The notes: a model not told the origin generated them from the letters alone. A stretch of 64,000 nt of DNA from an uncultured Lachnospiraceae bacterium (GCA_944380605.1 CALWIA010000034.1:1-64000), one strand, 5' to 3'; numbered from the stretch's first letter, positions 7,683-17,324 are shown. Numbers and translations: made by a program.

Positions 7683-10514
7683 ATGTCCAAACAGTATATT
7701 AAAATACGGGGGGCCAACGAGCACAACCTGCAGAACATCTCTCTGGATATTCCCAGAAATGAACTGGTGGTTCTGACGGGACTCAGCGGCTCCGGAAAGT
7801 CGTCGCTGGCATTCGATACGATTTACGCGGAGGGGCAGCGCCGGTATATGGAGTCGCTGTCTTCTTATGCCAGACAGTTCCTGGGCCAGATGGAAAAGCC
7901 GGATGTGGAAAGCATCGAGGGGCTTTCTCCGGCCATTTCCATAGATCAGAAATCCACAAACCGCAACCCCCGGTCTACGGTGGGGACGGTGACGGAGATC
8001 TACGACTATATGCGTCTTTTGTATGCCCGGATCGGCATTCCCCACTGCCCGAAGTGCGGCAGGGAGATCAAAAAGCAGAGCATCGACCAGATGGTGGATC
8101 AGATTCTGGCGCTGCCGGAGCGCAGCCGGATCCAGCTGCTGGCCCCGGTGGTGCGGGGGCGCAAAGGCGAGCACGTCAAGGTGCTGGATCAGGCCAGGAA
8201 GAGCGGATACGTGCGGGCCCGGATTGATGGAAACCAGTACGAGCTGTCGGAAGAGATCAAGCTGGAGAAGAACATCAAGCACAACATCGAGATTATCGTG
8301 GACCGGCTGATTGTGCGGCCCGGCATTGAGAAGCGGCTGACGGATTCCATTGAGACGGCCATGGGGCTTGGCGGCGGCCTGATGATGGTGGATGTGGCCG
8401 ACGGGGAAACGCTGAATTTTAGCCAGAATTTTGCCTGCCCGGACTGCGGCATCAGCATTGAAGAGGTGGAGCCCCGCAGTTTTTCTTTCAACAATCCCTT
8501 CGGCGCCTGCCCGGACTGCTTCGGACTGGGCTACAAGATGGAGTTTGACGAGGATCTGATGATTCCGGACAAGTCCCTGAGCATTCTGCAGGGGGCCATT
8601 ACGGTGCTGGGCTGGCAGTCCTGCACGGACAAGGGCAGCTTTACCCGGGCGATTCTGGACGCCCTGGCTCAGGAGTATCATTTCAGCCTGGATACGCCCT
8701 TTGAGGAGTATCCGAAAGAGATTCACGACGTGCTGATTTACGGAACCGGCGGCAAGTCGGTGAAGGTTCATTATAAGGGACAGCGGGGCGAAGGCGTCTA
8801 CGACGTGGCCTTTGAGGGGCTGATCCGCAACGTGGAGCGGAGATACCGGGAGACGTTTTCCGAGTCCAGCAAGGCGGAGTACGAGACGTTTATGCGGGTG
8901 ACGCCCTGTTCCCTGTGCAAGGGAAAGCGCCTGAAGCAGTCGTCGCTGGCGGTGACGGTGGGCGGCATGAATATCTACGACGCCACCAATATGTCCATTG
9001 TCCGTTTCCGGGAGTTTCTGGACGGGCTGCAGCTGACTTCCATGCAGCAGGCCATTGGCGCCCAGATTTTAAAGGAGATCCGGGCGCGGGTTTCGTTTCT
9101 GATCAATGTGGGCCTGGACTACCTGGCGCTGAGCCGCGCCACGGGGACCCTGTCCGGCGGCGAGGCCCAGCGGATCCGGCTGGCGACTCAGATCGGATCC
9201 GGCCTGGTGGGCGTGGCCTATATCCTGGACGAGCCCAGCATCGGCCTGCATCAGCGGGACAACGACAAGCTGCTGAACACGCTGTTCCATCTGCGGGATC
9301 TGGGCAACACCGTGATCGTGGTGGAGCACGACGAGGACACTATGCGGGCGGCGGATTATATTGTAGACATCGGGCCCGGTGCGGGGGAGCACGGCGGCCG
9401 GGTTGTGGCGGCAGGAACGGCGGAAGAGATCATGCAGTGCGAAGACTCTATTACCGGCGCCTATCTCAGCGGCCGCCTGAAGATTCCGGTGCCGGAGACC
9501 AGAAGGAAGCCGTCGGGGTGGCTGACGGTGCGGGGCGCCGCGGAAAACAATCTGAAAAACATCGACGTGCGGTTCCCGCTGGGGGTCATGACCTGCGTAA
9601 CCGGCGTTTCCGGATCGGGGAAAAGTTCTCTGGTCAATGAGATCCTTTACAAGGCGCTGGCCAAGAAGCTGAACCGGGCCCGGACCATTCCCGGAAAATT
9701 CAAAAAGATCGAAGGGGCGGAGCAGCTGGACAAGGTAATTGCCATAGACCAGTCGCCCATCGGACGGACGCCCCGTTCCAATCCGGCTACCTATACCGGC
9801 GTCTTCGACATGATCCGGGATCTGTTCGCTTCTACGGCGGACGCCAGAGAGCGGGGATACAAGAAGGGAAGATTCAGCTTCAACGTCAAGGGCGGCCGAT
9901 GCGAAGCCTGCGCCGGCGACGGCATTATCAAGATCGAGATGCACTTTCTGCCGGACGTGTACGTGCCCTGCGAGGTTTGCGGCGGCAAACGGTACAACCG
10001 GGAGACGTTGGAGGTCAAGTACAAGGGAAAGAGCATTTACGACGTGCTGAACATGACGGTGGAAGAGGCGATGAAATTTTTTGAAAACGTGCCTTCCATT
10101 CACCGGAAGATTTCCACACTGTACGATGTGGGCCTGTCCTACATCCGCCTGGGGCAGCCGTCTACGGAACTGTCCGGCGGCGAGGCCCAGCGGATCAAGC
10201 TGGCCACGGAACTGAGCCGCAGGGGCACGGGAAAGACCATTTACATTCTGGACGAGCCCACCACCGGCCTGCATTTTGCCGATGTGCACAAACTGGTGGA
10301 CATTCTGCGCAAGCTGTCGGAAGGCGGCAATACGGTGGTGGTGATCGAGCACAACCTGGATGTGATCAAGACCGCGGATTATATTATTGATATCGGACCG
10401 GAGGGCGGAGACGGCGGCGGCACGGTGATTGCCGAGGGAACGCCGGAGGAAATCGCCCGCTGCCCCCAGTCGTATACGGGACAGTATGTGAAGCGGTATC
10501 TGCCGGGGGTTTAA
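7683..10514 (+). CDS. uvrA: UvrA, excinuclease ABC subunit A
   Basis: 943 residues, the normal UvrA length. It is the damage-recognition ATPase of nucleotide excision repair, loading UvrB onto distorted DNA. Both ABC modules are complete: Walker [10 protein letters not shown] near residue 35 and GVSGSGKSS near 640, and two LSGGEAQRI signatures. Zinc-binding pairs occur at CPDCG...CPDCF and CEAC...CEVC. ATG 7683 is preferred over an upstream in-frame start because AGGAG (7671-7675) lies 7 bases before it and it begins [16 protein letters not shown], as in other UvrA proteins. It is transcribed alone under a LexA box; uvrB and uvrC are not in the window. Confidence 0.98.
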   Translation: MSKQYIKIRGANEHNLQNISLDIPRNELVVLTGLSGSGKSSLAFDTIYAEGQRRYMESLSSYARQFLGQMEKPDVESIEGLSPAISIDQKSTNRNPRSTVGTVTEIYDYMRLLYARIGIPHCPKCGREIKKQSIDQMVDQILALPERSRIQLLAPVVRGRKGEHVKVLDQARKSGYVRARIDGNQYELSEEIKLEKNIKHNIEIIVDRLIVRPGIEKRLTDSIETAMGLGGGLMMVDVADGETLNFSQNFACPDCGISIEEVEPRSFSFNNPFGACPDCFGLGYKMEFDEDLMIPDKSLSILQGAITVLGWQSCTDKGSFTRAILDALAQEYHFSLDTPFEEYPKEIHDVLIYGTGGKSVKVHYKGQRGEGVYDVAFEGLIRNVERRYRETFSESSKAEYETFMRVTPCSLCKGKRLKQSSLAVTVGGMNIYDATNMSIVRFREFLDGLQLTSMQQAIGAQILKEIRARVSFLINVGLDYLALSRATGTLSGGEAQRIRLATQIGSGLVGVAYILDEPSIGLHQRDNDKLLNTLFHLRDLGNTVIVVEHDEDTMRAADYIVDIGPGAGEHGGRVVAAGTAEEIMQCEDSITGAYLSGRLKIPVPETRRKPSGWLTVRGAAENNLKNIDVRFPLGVMTCVTGVSGSGKSSLVNEILYKALAKKLNRARTIPGKFKKIEGAEQLDKVIAIDQSPIGRTPRSNPATYTGVFDMIRDLFASTADARERGYKKGRFSFNVKGGRCEACAGDGIIKIEMHFLPDVYVPCEVCGGKRYNRETLEVKYKGKSIYDVLNMTVEEAMKFFENVPSIHRKISTLYDVGLSYIRLGQPSTELSGGEAQRIKLATELSRRGTGKTIYILDEPTTGLHFADVHKLVDILRKLSEGGNTVVVIEHNLDVIKTADYIIDIGPEGGDGGGTVIAEGTPEEIARCPQSYTGQYVKRYLPGV

Positions 10515-10608
10515 AAGTCAGGCTCTTTTGCCGCTCCAGGCGGGCCCTACGAGGCAGATTTGCCGGAAAAAGGCGGCAAATTCCGGAAAAATTCGGCTTT
10601 TGCGGCAC

Positions 10609-10637
10609 TTGTACAGGCTGGATAAATTCGGTATAAT
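10609..10637 (+). promoter_or_regulatory. guaA promoter
   Basis: -35 TTGTAC (10609-10614), 17-base spacer, -10 TATAAT (10632-10637). The leader is only about 40 bases and I see no purine riboswitch in it. The rest of 10515-10681 holds only a short 7-bp hairpin (10559-10580) after uvrA. Confidence 0.75.
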
Positions 10638-10681
10638 AAAAGCTGGTCTTAAGAAACCTATGGAAAGCAGGAGGATGCTTT

Positions 10682-12226
10682 GTGAGCAGAGAAAAGATTA
10701 TAGTCATTGATTTCGGCGGTCAGTACAATCAGCTGGTGGCCCGGCGGGTGCGGGAGTGCGGCGTGTACTGCGAGATTTACTCCTATAAGACGGATATTGA
10801 GCAGATAAAAGCCATGGAACCCATGGGAATCATCCTGACGGGAGGCCCCAACAGCTGTTATGAGGAGGGCGCGCCTTCCTGCAGCCGGAAATTGTTTGAA
10901 ATGGGCATTCCGGTGCTGGGCCTGTGCTACGGCGCGCAGCTGATGACCCATGTGCTGGGCGGCAGAGTCTGCAAGGCCCCGGTCCGCGAGTACGGCAAGA
11001 TCGAAGTAACGGTGGACCAGAGCAGCAAGCTGTTTTCCAATGTGTCGGAAAAGACCATTTGCTGGATGAGCCATAACGATTATATTGAACAGACGGCGCC
11101 GGGATTCAGGATCACCGCCCATACGCCGGACTGCCCGGCAGCGGCGGCGGAGTGGGAGGAGCAGCGGCTGTACGCCATTCAGTTCCACCCGGAAGTGCTG
11201 CATACCCAGGAAGGCAGCAAGATGCTGCACAACTTTGTCTACCAGGTCTGCGGCTGCTCCGGCGACTGGCGGATGGATTTTTTTGTAGAGAACAGCATCC
11301 GGGCCATTCGCGAAAAGGTGGGAACGGGCAAGGTGCTGTGTGCCCTGTCCGGCGGCGTGGATTCCTCGGTGGCAGCAGTGATGCTGGCCAAGGCCGTAGG
11401 CGATCAGCTGACCTGTGTGTTTGTGGACCATGGCCTGCTGCGCAAAAACGAGGGCGACGAGGTGGAAGAGGTTTTCGGCCCCAACGGCCCGTACAACCTG
11501 CATTTTATCCGGGTCAACGCTCAGCAGCGTTTTTATGAGAAGCTGAAGGGCGTGGAGGAACCGGAGCAGAAGCGCAAGATTATCGGCGAGGAGTTTATCC
11601 GCGTCTTTGAGGAAGAGGCAAAGAAAATCGGAGCGGTGGATTTCCTGGTGCAGGGCACCATTTATCCGGACGTGGTGGAAAGCGGTCTGGGCGGGGAATC
11701 CGCAGTGATCAAATCTCACCACAACGTAGGCGGTCTGCCGGATTATGTGGATTTTAAGGAGATCATCGAGCCGCTGCGGGACCTGTTTAAGGATGAGGTG
11801 CGCCGCGCCGGCCTGGAGCTGGGTATTCCGGAGAAACTGGTATACCGTCAGCCCTTCCCCGGCCCCGGACTGGGCATCCGCATTGTCGGCGAAGTGACGC
11901 CGGAGAAGGTCCGGATGGTGCAGGACGCCGACGCCATATACCGGGAGGAGATCGCCAAAGCCGGCCTGGACAAGCAGATCGGGCAGTATTTCGCCGCGCT
12001 GACCAATATGCGGTCGGTGGGCGTCATGGGCGATGAGCGGACGTATGATTACGCGGTGGCGCTGCGGGCGGTGAATACCATTGATTTCATGACCGCGGAG
12101 GCGGCGGAGATCCCGTGGGAAGTGCTGGGGAGAACGGCCAACCGGATCGTGAATGAGGTGAAGCACGTGAACCGGGTGCTGTATGACTGCACTGGGAAGC
12201 CGCCGGCGACGATTGAGTTTGAATAG
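10682..12226 (+). CDS. guaA: GMP synthase (glutamine-hydrolysing)
   Basis: 514 residues, full length. It converts XMP, ATP and glutamine to GMP. The class I glutaminase domain has nucleophile Cys82 (GLCYGAQL) with His169 and Glu171 (QFHPEV). The ATP pyrophosphatase domain has the PP-loop LSGGVDSS (about 222). The dimerisation domain ends PPATIEFE. Translation starts at GTG 10682 with AGGAGG (10669-10674) 7 bases before. It is a single-gene unit with its own promoter and terminator. A second, degenerate paralogue lies at 17325-18617. Confidence 0.97.
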   Translation: MSREKIIVIDFGGQYNQLVARRVRECGVYCEIYSYKTDIEQIKAMEPMGIILTGGPNSCYEEGAPSCSRKLFEMGIPVLGLCYGAQLMTHVLGGRVCKAPVREYGKIEVTVDQSSKLFSNVSEKTICWMSHNDYIEQTAPGFRITAHTPDCPAAAAEWEEQRLYAIQFHPEVLHTQEGSKMLHNFVYQVCGCSGDWRMDFFVENSIRAIREKVGTGKVLCALSGGVDSSVAAVMLAKAVGDQLTCVFVDHGLLRKNEGDEVEEVFGPNGPYNLHFIRVNAQQRFYEKLKGVEEPEQKRKIIGEEFIRVFEEEAKKIGAVDFLVQGTIYPDVVESGLGGESAVIKSHHNVGGLPDYVDFKEIIEPLRDLFKDEVRRAGLELGIPEKLVYRQPFPGPGLGIRIVGEVTPEKVRMVQDADAIYREEIAKAGLDKQIGQYFAALTNMRSVGVMGDERTYDYAVALRAVNTIDFMTAEAAEIPWEVLGRTANRIVNEVKHVNRVLYDCTGKPPATIEFE

Positions 12227-12232
12227 TAAACA

Positions 12233-12274
12233 GGGAGCCGGGAAGCCGCATAAACAGCGGACTTTCCGGCTCTT
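12233..12274 (+). terminator. guaA terminator
   Basis: GAGCCGGGAAGCCGC pairs with GCGGACTTTCCGGCTC with small mismatches, followed by TT. It lies 7 bases after the guaA stop. Confidence 0.75.
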
Positions 12275-12416
12275 AGCATAGGGTGTGATATATTTTCCGT
12301 ACACAACTACAAAATATTGTGAACTGAAAATTTGAAAGCACCATTTTTAAAAATTCAAGGACATCTTAAATAGCATATTCCGGTACTGCTTGTCAGAATT
12401 TTCTTTTTATAAAATG

Positions 12417-12460
12417 CACAACTTTATCCGCCTATAATAAAAGAATAGTAAAAAGTTGTG
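12417..12460. promoter_or_regulatory. Inverted repeat, candidate AbiEi operator
   Basis: CACAACTTT (12417-12425) and AAAGTTGTG (12452-12460) are perfect inverted repeats 26 bases apart, ending directly at the -35 of the antitoxin promoter. AbiEi-type antitoxins are known to autorepress by binding inverted repeats in their promoter. The surrounding 12275-12542 is AT-rich and has no gene. Confidence 0.55.
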
Positions 12461-12489
12461 TTGACAGGAGAGCTGCATTTGGGTACAAT
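12461..12489 (+). promoter_or_regulatory. Antitoxin promoter
   Basis: -35 TTGACA (12461-12466), 17-base spacer, -10 TACAAT (12484-12489). Confidence 0.8.
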
Positions 12490-12542
12490 AAAGCTGTACA
12501 AAGTCATTTGATGTGCTGCGTTTCCGCTGTAAAAGTAGGGGT

Positions 12543-13148
12543 ATGAAAATGAAACAGGTGGAAGAGTATGAGAAAATATTTGAGAAATATGGCGGTATGA
12601 TGCGGACAAAGCAGCTTCAGGCAGAGAAGATTCTGTATCGCCCGCTTCAGAGATTGATTCAGCAGGGGTATGTGGAAAAAGTCCGCTATGGATATTATCA
12701 ATGGGTCGATCACGGCAATTTCAGTGAAGTGAATACCGTCATTCGTCTTTTCCCAGATGCTGTTCTCTGTATGGACACTGCTTTGCGGTATTATGGCTAT
12801 AGTGACAGAACCCCTGCGGAATGGCATCTGGCTGTCAGTAAGGATTCTGGCAAGTCGAGGTTCAAGATCGATTATCCATTTGTAAAGCCGCATTATATTG
12901 AGCCGTTCGTGCTGGAACTGGGACTGACAGCAGGCGAGATGGATGGCTGCAAGGTTCGTATTTATGATAAAGACCGTCTGATCTGTGATTGTTTGCGGTA
13001 CCGCAATAAGATGAATAGAGAGATTTTCAATAAGGCAATTCAAAATTATATAGCAGATCCGGAAAAGAGTGTTTCCAGACTGCTGAAATACGCAGAACTG
13101 CTGCGGGTGAAAAAACCGGTAAACGATTTGATAGGAGTGTGGCTGTGA
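12543..13148 (+). CDS. abiEi: AbiEi-type antitoxin / transcriptional regulator
   Basis: 201 residues. It matches AbiEi-family antitoxins of type IV toxin-antitoxin and abortive-infection systems: an N-terminal winged-helix region (KIFEKYGGMMRTKQLQAEKI, then RLIQQGYVEKVRYGYY) and a C-terminal domain with VRIYDKDRLICDCLRY. The start ATG 12543 (MKMKQVEEYE) is preferred over an upstream GTG at 12513; the ribosome site (GTAGGGG) is weak and close. Codon use is clearly more AT-rich than the neighbours, a sign of horizontal transfer. Its stop TGA overlaps the ATG of the toxin remnant, as in intact AbiE pairs. Family assignment is from memory of conserved segments. Confidence 0.8.
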   Translation: MKMKQVEEYEKIFEKYGGMMRTKQLQAEKILYRPLQRLIQQGYVEKVRYGYYQWVDHGNFSEVNTVIRLFPDAVLCMDTALRYYGYSDRTPAEWHLAVSKDSGKSRFKIDYPFVKPHYIEPFVLELGLTAGEMDGCKVRIYDKDRLICDCLRYRNKMNREIFNKAIQNYIADPEKSVSRLLKYAELLRVKKPVNDLIGVWL

Positions 13149-13326
13149 TGACGGACAGAGCGGCTTCTGTACTGGCAAAACTGAAAAACAGGGCGAAAGC
13201 GTCCGGCATCAGTTTCTTAAGACTCTGGGAAGCGATAGATTCAGAAAGCGTATGCGCCAGGCGGTGGAAGGCTTCAGAAACGCACTGGGAGTGAACACAA
13301 CGGAAAAGGGAGCCGGCGCTCCATAG
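13148..13326 (+). pseudogene. AbiEii toxin remnant with large internal deletion
   Basis: ATG 13148 overlaps the antitoxin stop (TGATG). The first 22 residues, MTDRAASVLAKLKNRAKASG plus IS, match the conserved N-terminus of AbiEii nucleotidyltransferase toxins (normally about 280-300 residues). The reading frame then stops at 13294 after 48 codons. In another frame, FLKTLGSDRFRKRMRQAVEG continues to a stop at 13324-13326 and looks like a toxin C-terminal segment. The simplest reading is an internal deletion of more than 200 codons that also shifted the frame, removing the nucleotidyltransferase core. Confidence 0.65.
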
Positions 13327-13356
13327 ATGAGGTCATCTGTGAAGCGCCGGCCCTTT
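13301..13356. terminator. Long hairpin terminator, mainly for hcp
   Basis: GCCGGCGCT (13312-13320) pairs with AGCGCCGGC (13343-13351), with further pairing of AGATGA and TCATCT inside. On the minus strand it is followed by TCCCTTTTCC. Confidence 0.75.
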
Positions 13357-13361
13357 CCATC

Positions 13362-14963
13362 CTACCCCAGAATCCGCTTCAGATCTTCTTCCGGCGTGCG
13401 GATGGGAGCGATGTGATACTGCTCCGTCAGGAAGCGCAGCACGTTGGGAGAAAGAAACGCGGGCAGGGAGGGTCCAAGCAGGATGTTTTTGACGCCCAGG
13501 TGCAGAAGCGTCAGCAGGATGCACACGGCTTTCTGCTCGTACCAGGAGAGCACCATGGAAAGAGGCAGGTCGTTGATGCCGCAGCCCAGCGCCTGCGCAA
13601 GAGCGGCGGCAGTCTGGATGGCGCTGTACGCGTCGTTGCATTGCCCCATATCCATAATGCGGGGGAATCCGCCGATGGTGCCCAGGTCCAGGTCGTTGAA
13701 GCGGTATTTGCCGCAGGCAAGGGTCAGCACAAGGGTGTCGGCAGGGGTCTGCTTGACAAATTCCGTATAGTAATTGCGGCCGGGTCTTGCGCCGTCGCAG
13801 CCGCCGACGAGGAAGATATGCCGGAGGGCGCCGGAGCGAACCGCGTCCAGGATGGCATCGGCTGCGCCCAGAACCGTGTGGCGGCCAAATCCGGTTATGG
13901 TTTTTGCTCCGCCGTTGATGCCCGTAAAGGGCATATCGGCAGGATAACCGCCCAGCGCCAGGGCTTTTTCTATCACTGGCGTGAAATCCTTTTCTTCTCC
14001 GATGTGCACGAGTCCGGGATAGGATACCGCCTCCGTGGTAAAGACCCGGTCGGCGTAACTGGCTTTGGGCGGCATCAGGCAGTTGGAGGTGAAGAGAATC
14101 GGCGCGGGAAGATCGGCGAATTCCTTTTGCTGATTCTGCCAGGCGGTACCGAAATTGCCTTTTAAATGCGCGTATTTTTTCAGCTCCGGGTAGCCGTGGG
14201 CCGGAAGCATTTCGCCGTGGGTATAGATCTGAATGCCTGTGCCTTCGGTTTGCTCGAGAAGCCTTTTCAGATCATAAAGATCGTGTCCGGAAATTACAAT
14301 AAACGGGCCTTTTTCAACGGTGAAAGACACTTCTGCCGGTACGGGGCTGCCGTAGGTCTCCGTATTGGCCTGGTCCAGCAGAGCCATGCACTTTAAGTTC
14401 ATTTCCCCGACTTCCATGACAATGGGAAGCAGGTCTTCCATGCCCCAGTCTTCCATGCCGATCACAAGCAGCGCTTTATAGAAGAATGAATTTATGGTGT
14501 CGTCCCGATAGCCCAGCACATCGGCGTGGTAGGCGTATGCCGCCATGCCCCGGATCCCGAAAAGAATCAGGGATTTCAGAGAGCGGATATCCGGATCTGC
14601 GTTCCACAGGCGGTTCATATCAAAATCTTCGTTTCTGCCGCAGGCAGAGGCGCAGGAAAAGCAATCGGGAACCAGGCGCTTTTTTTCCGCCTCGACCCGG
14701 GCGATCAGGGCGGCAATGGCGTCATTGCTGAAATTTACGTTGGTCATAGCGGCAAACAGGCCCTCCAGCACCAGCCGGTCGGTGTCTGCGTGGAGCCGGT
14801 CTTCATTGCCTTCCGCGGCCCGGGCAAGGCCGATGAGCGCGCCGGTGAGCCGGTCCTGAAGAACGGCGGTATCCGCCTGTTTGCCGCATACGCCCGCGCA
14901 GCCGGTGCAGGCGGAGCAGCCGGCAGTCTGTTCACATTGAAAACAAAACATATGTTTCTCCAT
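13362..14963 (-). CDS. hcp: Hybrid cluster protein (hydroxylamine / NO reductase)
   Basis: 533 residues. Hcp carries a 4Fe-4S-type cluster and a 4Fe-2S-2O hybrid cluster and reduces hydroxylamine or nitric oxide in anaerobes. The N-terminus MFCFQCEQTAGC holds closely spaced cysteines for the first cluster. Hybrid-cluster ligands are expected in the segments LFTSNCLMPP, GGCDGARPGRNYYTEF and LACGKYRFND. GAGGAGG precedes ATG 14963 at about 8 bases. It is the second gene of a two-gene minus-strand operon after a ferredoxin, divergent from a Crp/Fnr regulator. This is a standard nitrosative-stress arrangement. Confidence 0.96.
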   Translation of the reverse strand: MEKHMFCFQCEQTAGCSACTGCAGVCGKQADTAVLQDRLTGALIGLARAAEGNEDRLHADTDRLVLEGLFAAMTNVNFSNDAIAALIARVEAEKKRLVPDCFSCASACGRNEDFDMNRLWNADPDIRSLKSLILFGIRGMAAYAYHADVLGYRDDTINSFFYKALLVIGMEDWGMEDLLPIVMEVGEMNLKCMALLDQANTETYGSPVPAEVSFTVEKGPFIVISGHDLYDLKRLLEQTEGTGIQIYTHGEMLPAHGYPELKKYAHLKGNFGTAWQNQQKEFADLPAPILFTSNCLMPPKASYADRVFTTEAVSYPGLVHIGEEKDFTPVIEKALALGGYPADMPFTGINGGAKTITGFGRHTVLGAADAILDAVRSGALRHIFLVGGCDGARPGRNYYTEFVKQTPADTLVLTLACGKYRFNDLDLGTIGGFPRIMDMGQCNDAYSAIQTAAALAQALGCGINDLPLSMVLSWYEQKAVCILLTLLHLGVKNILLGPSLPAFLSPNVLRFLTEQYHIAPIRTPEEDLKRILG

Positions 14964-14975
14964 GTTCTTTCCTCC

Positions 14976-15620
14976 TCAATCCAGAAGTTTTCCATCCGTG
15001 GAAATGACCGCGGTTTTCCAGGGGATTGGCTTGCCGCTTGCCTGAAGCGCCTGTTTGGCGGCAGATACCAGGCCGCCGCAGCACGGTACTTCCATTCGGA
15101 CTACCGTTAAGCTTCGAATATTGTTATTGGCCAGAATGGCGGCCAGTTTTTCCGAATAGTCAGCGCTGTCAAGCTTCGGACAGCCGATGAGGGTGACGCG
15201 GCCCCGGATAAATTCGCTGTGGAAATTGCCGTATGCAAAGGCGGTGCAGTCTGCCGCGACCAGAAGATCCGCGCCGTCAAAGTAAGGCGCACGGACCGGC
15301 ACCAGCTGTATCTGAACCGGCCACTGGGAAAGCTGGCTGGGTACCGGCGCGGCGCAGCCGCGGGGCAGGGGAGCCGGGCGCTGCTGCTGTTTGGCCGCCA
15401 GAACGGCTGCTTCATCATAGGCCGGCGCTTCTCTTTCTTCAAAGGAAATCGCGCCTGCAGGGCAGGCGGGCAGGCAGTCGCCGAGGCCATCGCAGTAGTG
15501 TTCCCGAACCAGTCTTGCTTTTCCGCCGATCATTTCAATAGCGCCTTCGTGGCAGGCGGCGGCGCAGGCGCCGCAGCCATTGCAGGCTTCTTCATCAATC
15601 CGGATAATTTTTCGAATCAT
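14976..15620 (-). CDS. 4Fe-4S dicluster ferredoxin, Hcp partner
   Basis: 214 residues. The first about 60 residues carry two 4Fe-4S motifs: CNGCGACAAAC and CDGLGDCLPAC. The C-terminal about 130 residues contain further cysteines (DCTAF, IGCPK, VPCCGG), as in the ferredoxin-like proteins encoded next to hcp in clostridia. It is probably the electron donor to Hcp. The gene ends 12 bases before the hcp start, so both share one message. AGAAAGGA precedes ATG 15620. Confidence 0.9.
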   Translation of the reverse strand: MIRKIIRIDEEACNGCGACAAACHEGAIEMIGGKARLVREHYCDGLGDCLPACPAGAISFEEREAPAYDEAAVLAAKQQQRPAPLPRGCAAPVPSQLSQWPVQIQLVPVRAPYFDGADLLVAADCTAFAYGNFHSEFIRGRVTLIGCPKLDSADYSEKLAAILANNNIRSLTVVRMEVPCCGGLVSAAKQALQASGKPIPWKTAVISTDGKLLD

Positions 15621-15669
15621 AGGTGTTTTTGTCCTTTCTGCTGCATCCGCCGATATACGGCGGTTTCCA

Positions 15670-15698
15670 TTGACTTTACGGACTGATTATAGTATAAC
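15670..15698 (+). promoter_or_regulatory. Promoter of the Crp/Fnr regulator
   Basis: -35 TTGACT (15670-15675), 17-base spacer, -10 TATAAC (15693-15698). It overlaps the divergent ferredoxin-hcp promoter. Confidence 0.65.
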
Positions 15699-15727
15699 AG
15701 GAGACACATTACGGTTGTTTTTGCAAC
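15686..15727 (-). promoter_or_regulatory. Activator-type ferredoxin-hcp promoter with a Crp/Fnr-like half-site pair
   Basis: On the minus strand a perfect -10 TATAAT lies at 15686-15691, but no -35 match exists at the right distance. Instead GTTG (15714-15717) and CAAC (15724-15727) form a dyad centred at 15720.5, about 41 bases upstream of the expected start, which is the classic position for a class II Crp/Fnr activator. This suggests that the divergent regulator activates hcp. Confidence 0.5.
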
Positions 15728-15741
15728 AGAAAAGAGCATTT

Positions 15742-16449
15742 ATGAAAGAATACATTTCAGTTTTGAAACAGACACGGATGTTCGCCGGAATCGGCGAGGA
15801 AGAAATATCGGCGATGCTGTCCTGCCTTGGCGCGAAACTGTGCCATTACAAAAAAGGAGAGTACGTGCTCCGCCAGGGGGACCGGCCGGGCGCGATCGTC
15901 ATTCTGGTGAGGGGCAGTCTTCATATTCAAAAGGATGATTATTGGGGAAACCGCAGCATTCTCAGCCAGATCGCGGCGGGTGAAATGTTCGGAGAAGCGT
16001 ATGCGGCGCCGGAAAGCGGCGGCCTGCGGAACGATGTGGTGGCGGTGGAGGACAGCTCGGCGATTTTTTTTGACGTGCATCGGGTCCTTACCACCTGTTC
16101 TTCCGCCTGCCGTTTTCATACGGCCGTGGTCCAGAACCTGTTTTTTTCCATATCCGAGAAAAACCGGAAACTGGTGCAGAAGCTGGGGCATATGTCCCGG
16201 CGCTCTACGCGGGAGAAGCTGATTTCCTATTTGTCGGAAGAAGCGAAGAAGCAAAACAGCCCGTATTTTTCCATTCCCTTTAACCGCCAGCAGCTTGCGG
16301 ATTTTCTGTCCGTGGACCGCAGCGCCATGTCCCGGGAACTCTGCAGAATGCGGGAAGAAGGACTGCTGGCATTTGAGAAAAACCGTTTTCATCTGCTGAA
16401 CCCGCAGGGCCAGAGCGGCGCGGGAAACGAGAGGAGGTTTTCGGGATGA
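15742..16449 (+). CDS. Crp/Fnr family transcriptional regulator, HcpR-like
   Basis: 235 residues. A cyclic-nucleotide-binding-like beta domain (YVLRQGDRPGAIVILVRGSL, about 40-60) is followed by a dimer helix and a C-terminal helix-turn-helix (RQQLADFLSVDRSAMSRELC, about 184-203). ATG 15742 is used because it starts just before the conserved MFAGIGEEE segment; the ribosome site (AAAAGAG) is weak. Divergent position to ferredoxin-hcp is typical of HcpR, a heme-dependent NO sensor in anaerobes. Whether this one binds heme cannot be seen. The kinase gene downstream overlaps by 4 bases. Confidence 0.88.
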   Translation: MKEYISVLKQTRMFAGIGEEEISAMLSCLGAKLCHYKKGEYVLRQGDRPGAIVILVRGSLHIQKDDYWGNRSILSQIAAGEMFGEAYAAPESGGLRNDVVAVEDSSAIFFDVHRVLTTCSSACRFHTAVVQNLFFSISEKNRKLVQKLGHMSRRSTREKLISYLSEEAKKQNSPYFSIPFNRQQLADFLSVDRSAMSRELCRMREEGLLAFEKNRFHLLNPQGQSGAGNERRFSG

Positions 16450-17009
16450 AACAGGTGATCCATATTTTCGGGGCATCCGGCTCCGGAACCAGTACACTGG
16501 GGAGAAAAATTTGTGCGGAACTGGGTTATCGGTTTATGGACACGGACGATTACTACTGGGCTCCGTCAGATCCTCCGTATATGCGCAAACGAGAGAAAGA
16601 AGAGCGTCTGGCACAGATGCGGCGGGATATTCTGTCCAATGAAAACGTGGTGATTTCTGGTTCCCTGGTGGACTGGGGTGACGCGCTGATTCCCATGTTT
16701 ACTTTGGCGGTGCGTCTTGTGACCGATACGGAAATACGGATCGAACGGCTGAGAAACCGGGAAAGAGAAAAATTTGGAGACCGGATTCTGCCCGGCGGCG
16801 ATATGTACAGGAACCATATGGAATTTCTGGAATGGGCGCGGGGATACGATACAGGCGGCGCCGATACAAGAAGCAGGAAGAAGCATGATATATGGGAGAA
16901 ACAGCTGCTTTGCAGGAAGATCGATCTGGATGGGGCGGCGGATTTGGAAGAAAATTTTCAGGCCGTATATGCGGAAATCGTGACAAACACGGTGCAGAAG
17001 AAGCATTGA
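16446..17009 (+). CDS. P-loop nucleotide kinase-like protein
   Basis: 187 residues. Walker A GASGSGTST (about 9-17) is followed by MDTDDYYW and a basic RLRNREREKFG segment that resembles the lid of adenylate-kinase-like enzymes. Small ATPases of this type phosphorylate nucleotides or small metabolites; the substrate is unknown. Its ATG overlaps the regulator stop (ATGA), so it is co-translated with the Crp/Fnr protein. No functional link to hcp is evident. Confidence 0.75.
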   Translation: MKQVIHIFGASGSGTSTLGRKICAELGYRFMDTDDYYWAPSDPPYMRKREKEERLAQMRRDILSNENVVISGSLVDWGDALIPMFTLAVRLVTDTEIRIERLRNREREKFGDRILPGGDMYRNHMEFLEWARGYDTGGADTRSRKKHDIWEKQLLCRKIDLDGAADLEENFQAVYAEIVTNTVQKKH

Positions 17010-17034
17010 CTTCCCTTCCGGCCCTTGCTACAAT
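17006..17034 (+). promoter_or_regulatory. Promoter for the small Cys protein and guaA-like gene
   Basis: -35 TTGACT (17006-17011) overlaps the stop of the kinase gene; 17-base spacer; -10 TACAAT (17029-17034). Confidence 0.8.
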
Positions 17035-17075
17035 GAGAAGAGAGCCGCACAGGCGGCGGGAAAGGATCGGTACGG

Positions 17076-17258
17076 ATGAGCTCTGACAATCTCTGCGCGG
17101 CCTGCGCGTATTATATATACGATGAAGAATATGAGGAATATTACTGCGACATAGACATGGATGAGGACGAGTATATGCGTCTGATATCCGACCGCCATTA
17201 CCGCTGTCCCTACTACCGGAACGGCGACGAGTACAGAGTGGTGCGAAAGCAGATGTAG
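17076..17258 (+). CDS. Small acidic cysteine protein (DUF6472-like)
   Basis: 60 residues. It has four cysteines (CAAC, then YYCD and RCPYY) in a tyrosine- and acid-rich context, suggesting a small metal-binding or disulfide fold. It resembles short clostridial proteins annotated as DUF6472, though I cannot confirm this. AAAGGAT lies upstream of ATG 17076, and the gene follows promoter 17006-17034. It precedes the degenerate GMP synthetase by 66 bases in the same unit. Confidence 0.7.
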   Translation: MSSDNLCAACAYYIYDEEYEEYYCDIDMDEDEYMRLISDRHYRCPYYRNGDEYRVVRKQM

Positions 17259-17324
17259 CAAGCGGCGGAAGCGGACAGGAGAGACTGCCGGCGTCCGGAG
17301 CAGATAAAAGGAGGACAAAAGAAG

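Noticed and set aside
10638-10681. Guanine riboswitch upstream of guaA
   Set aside because: Only about 40 bases lie between the -10 and the start, too short for the aptamer, and no conserved core is seen.
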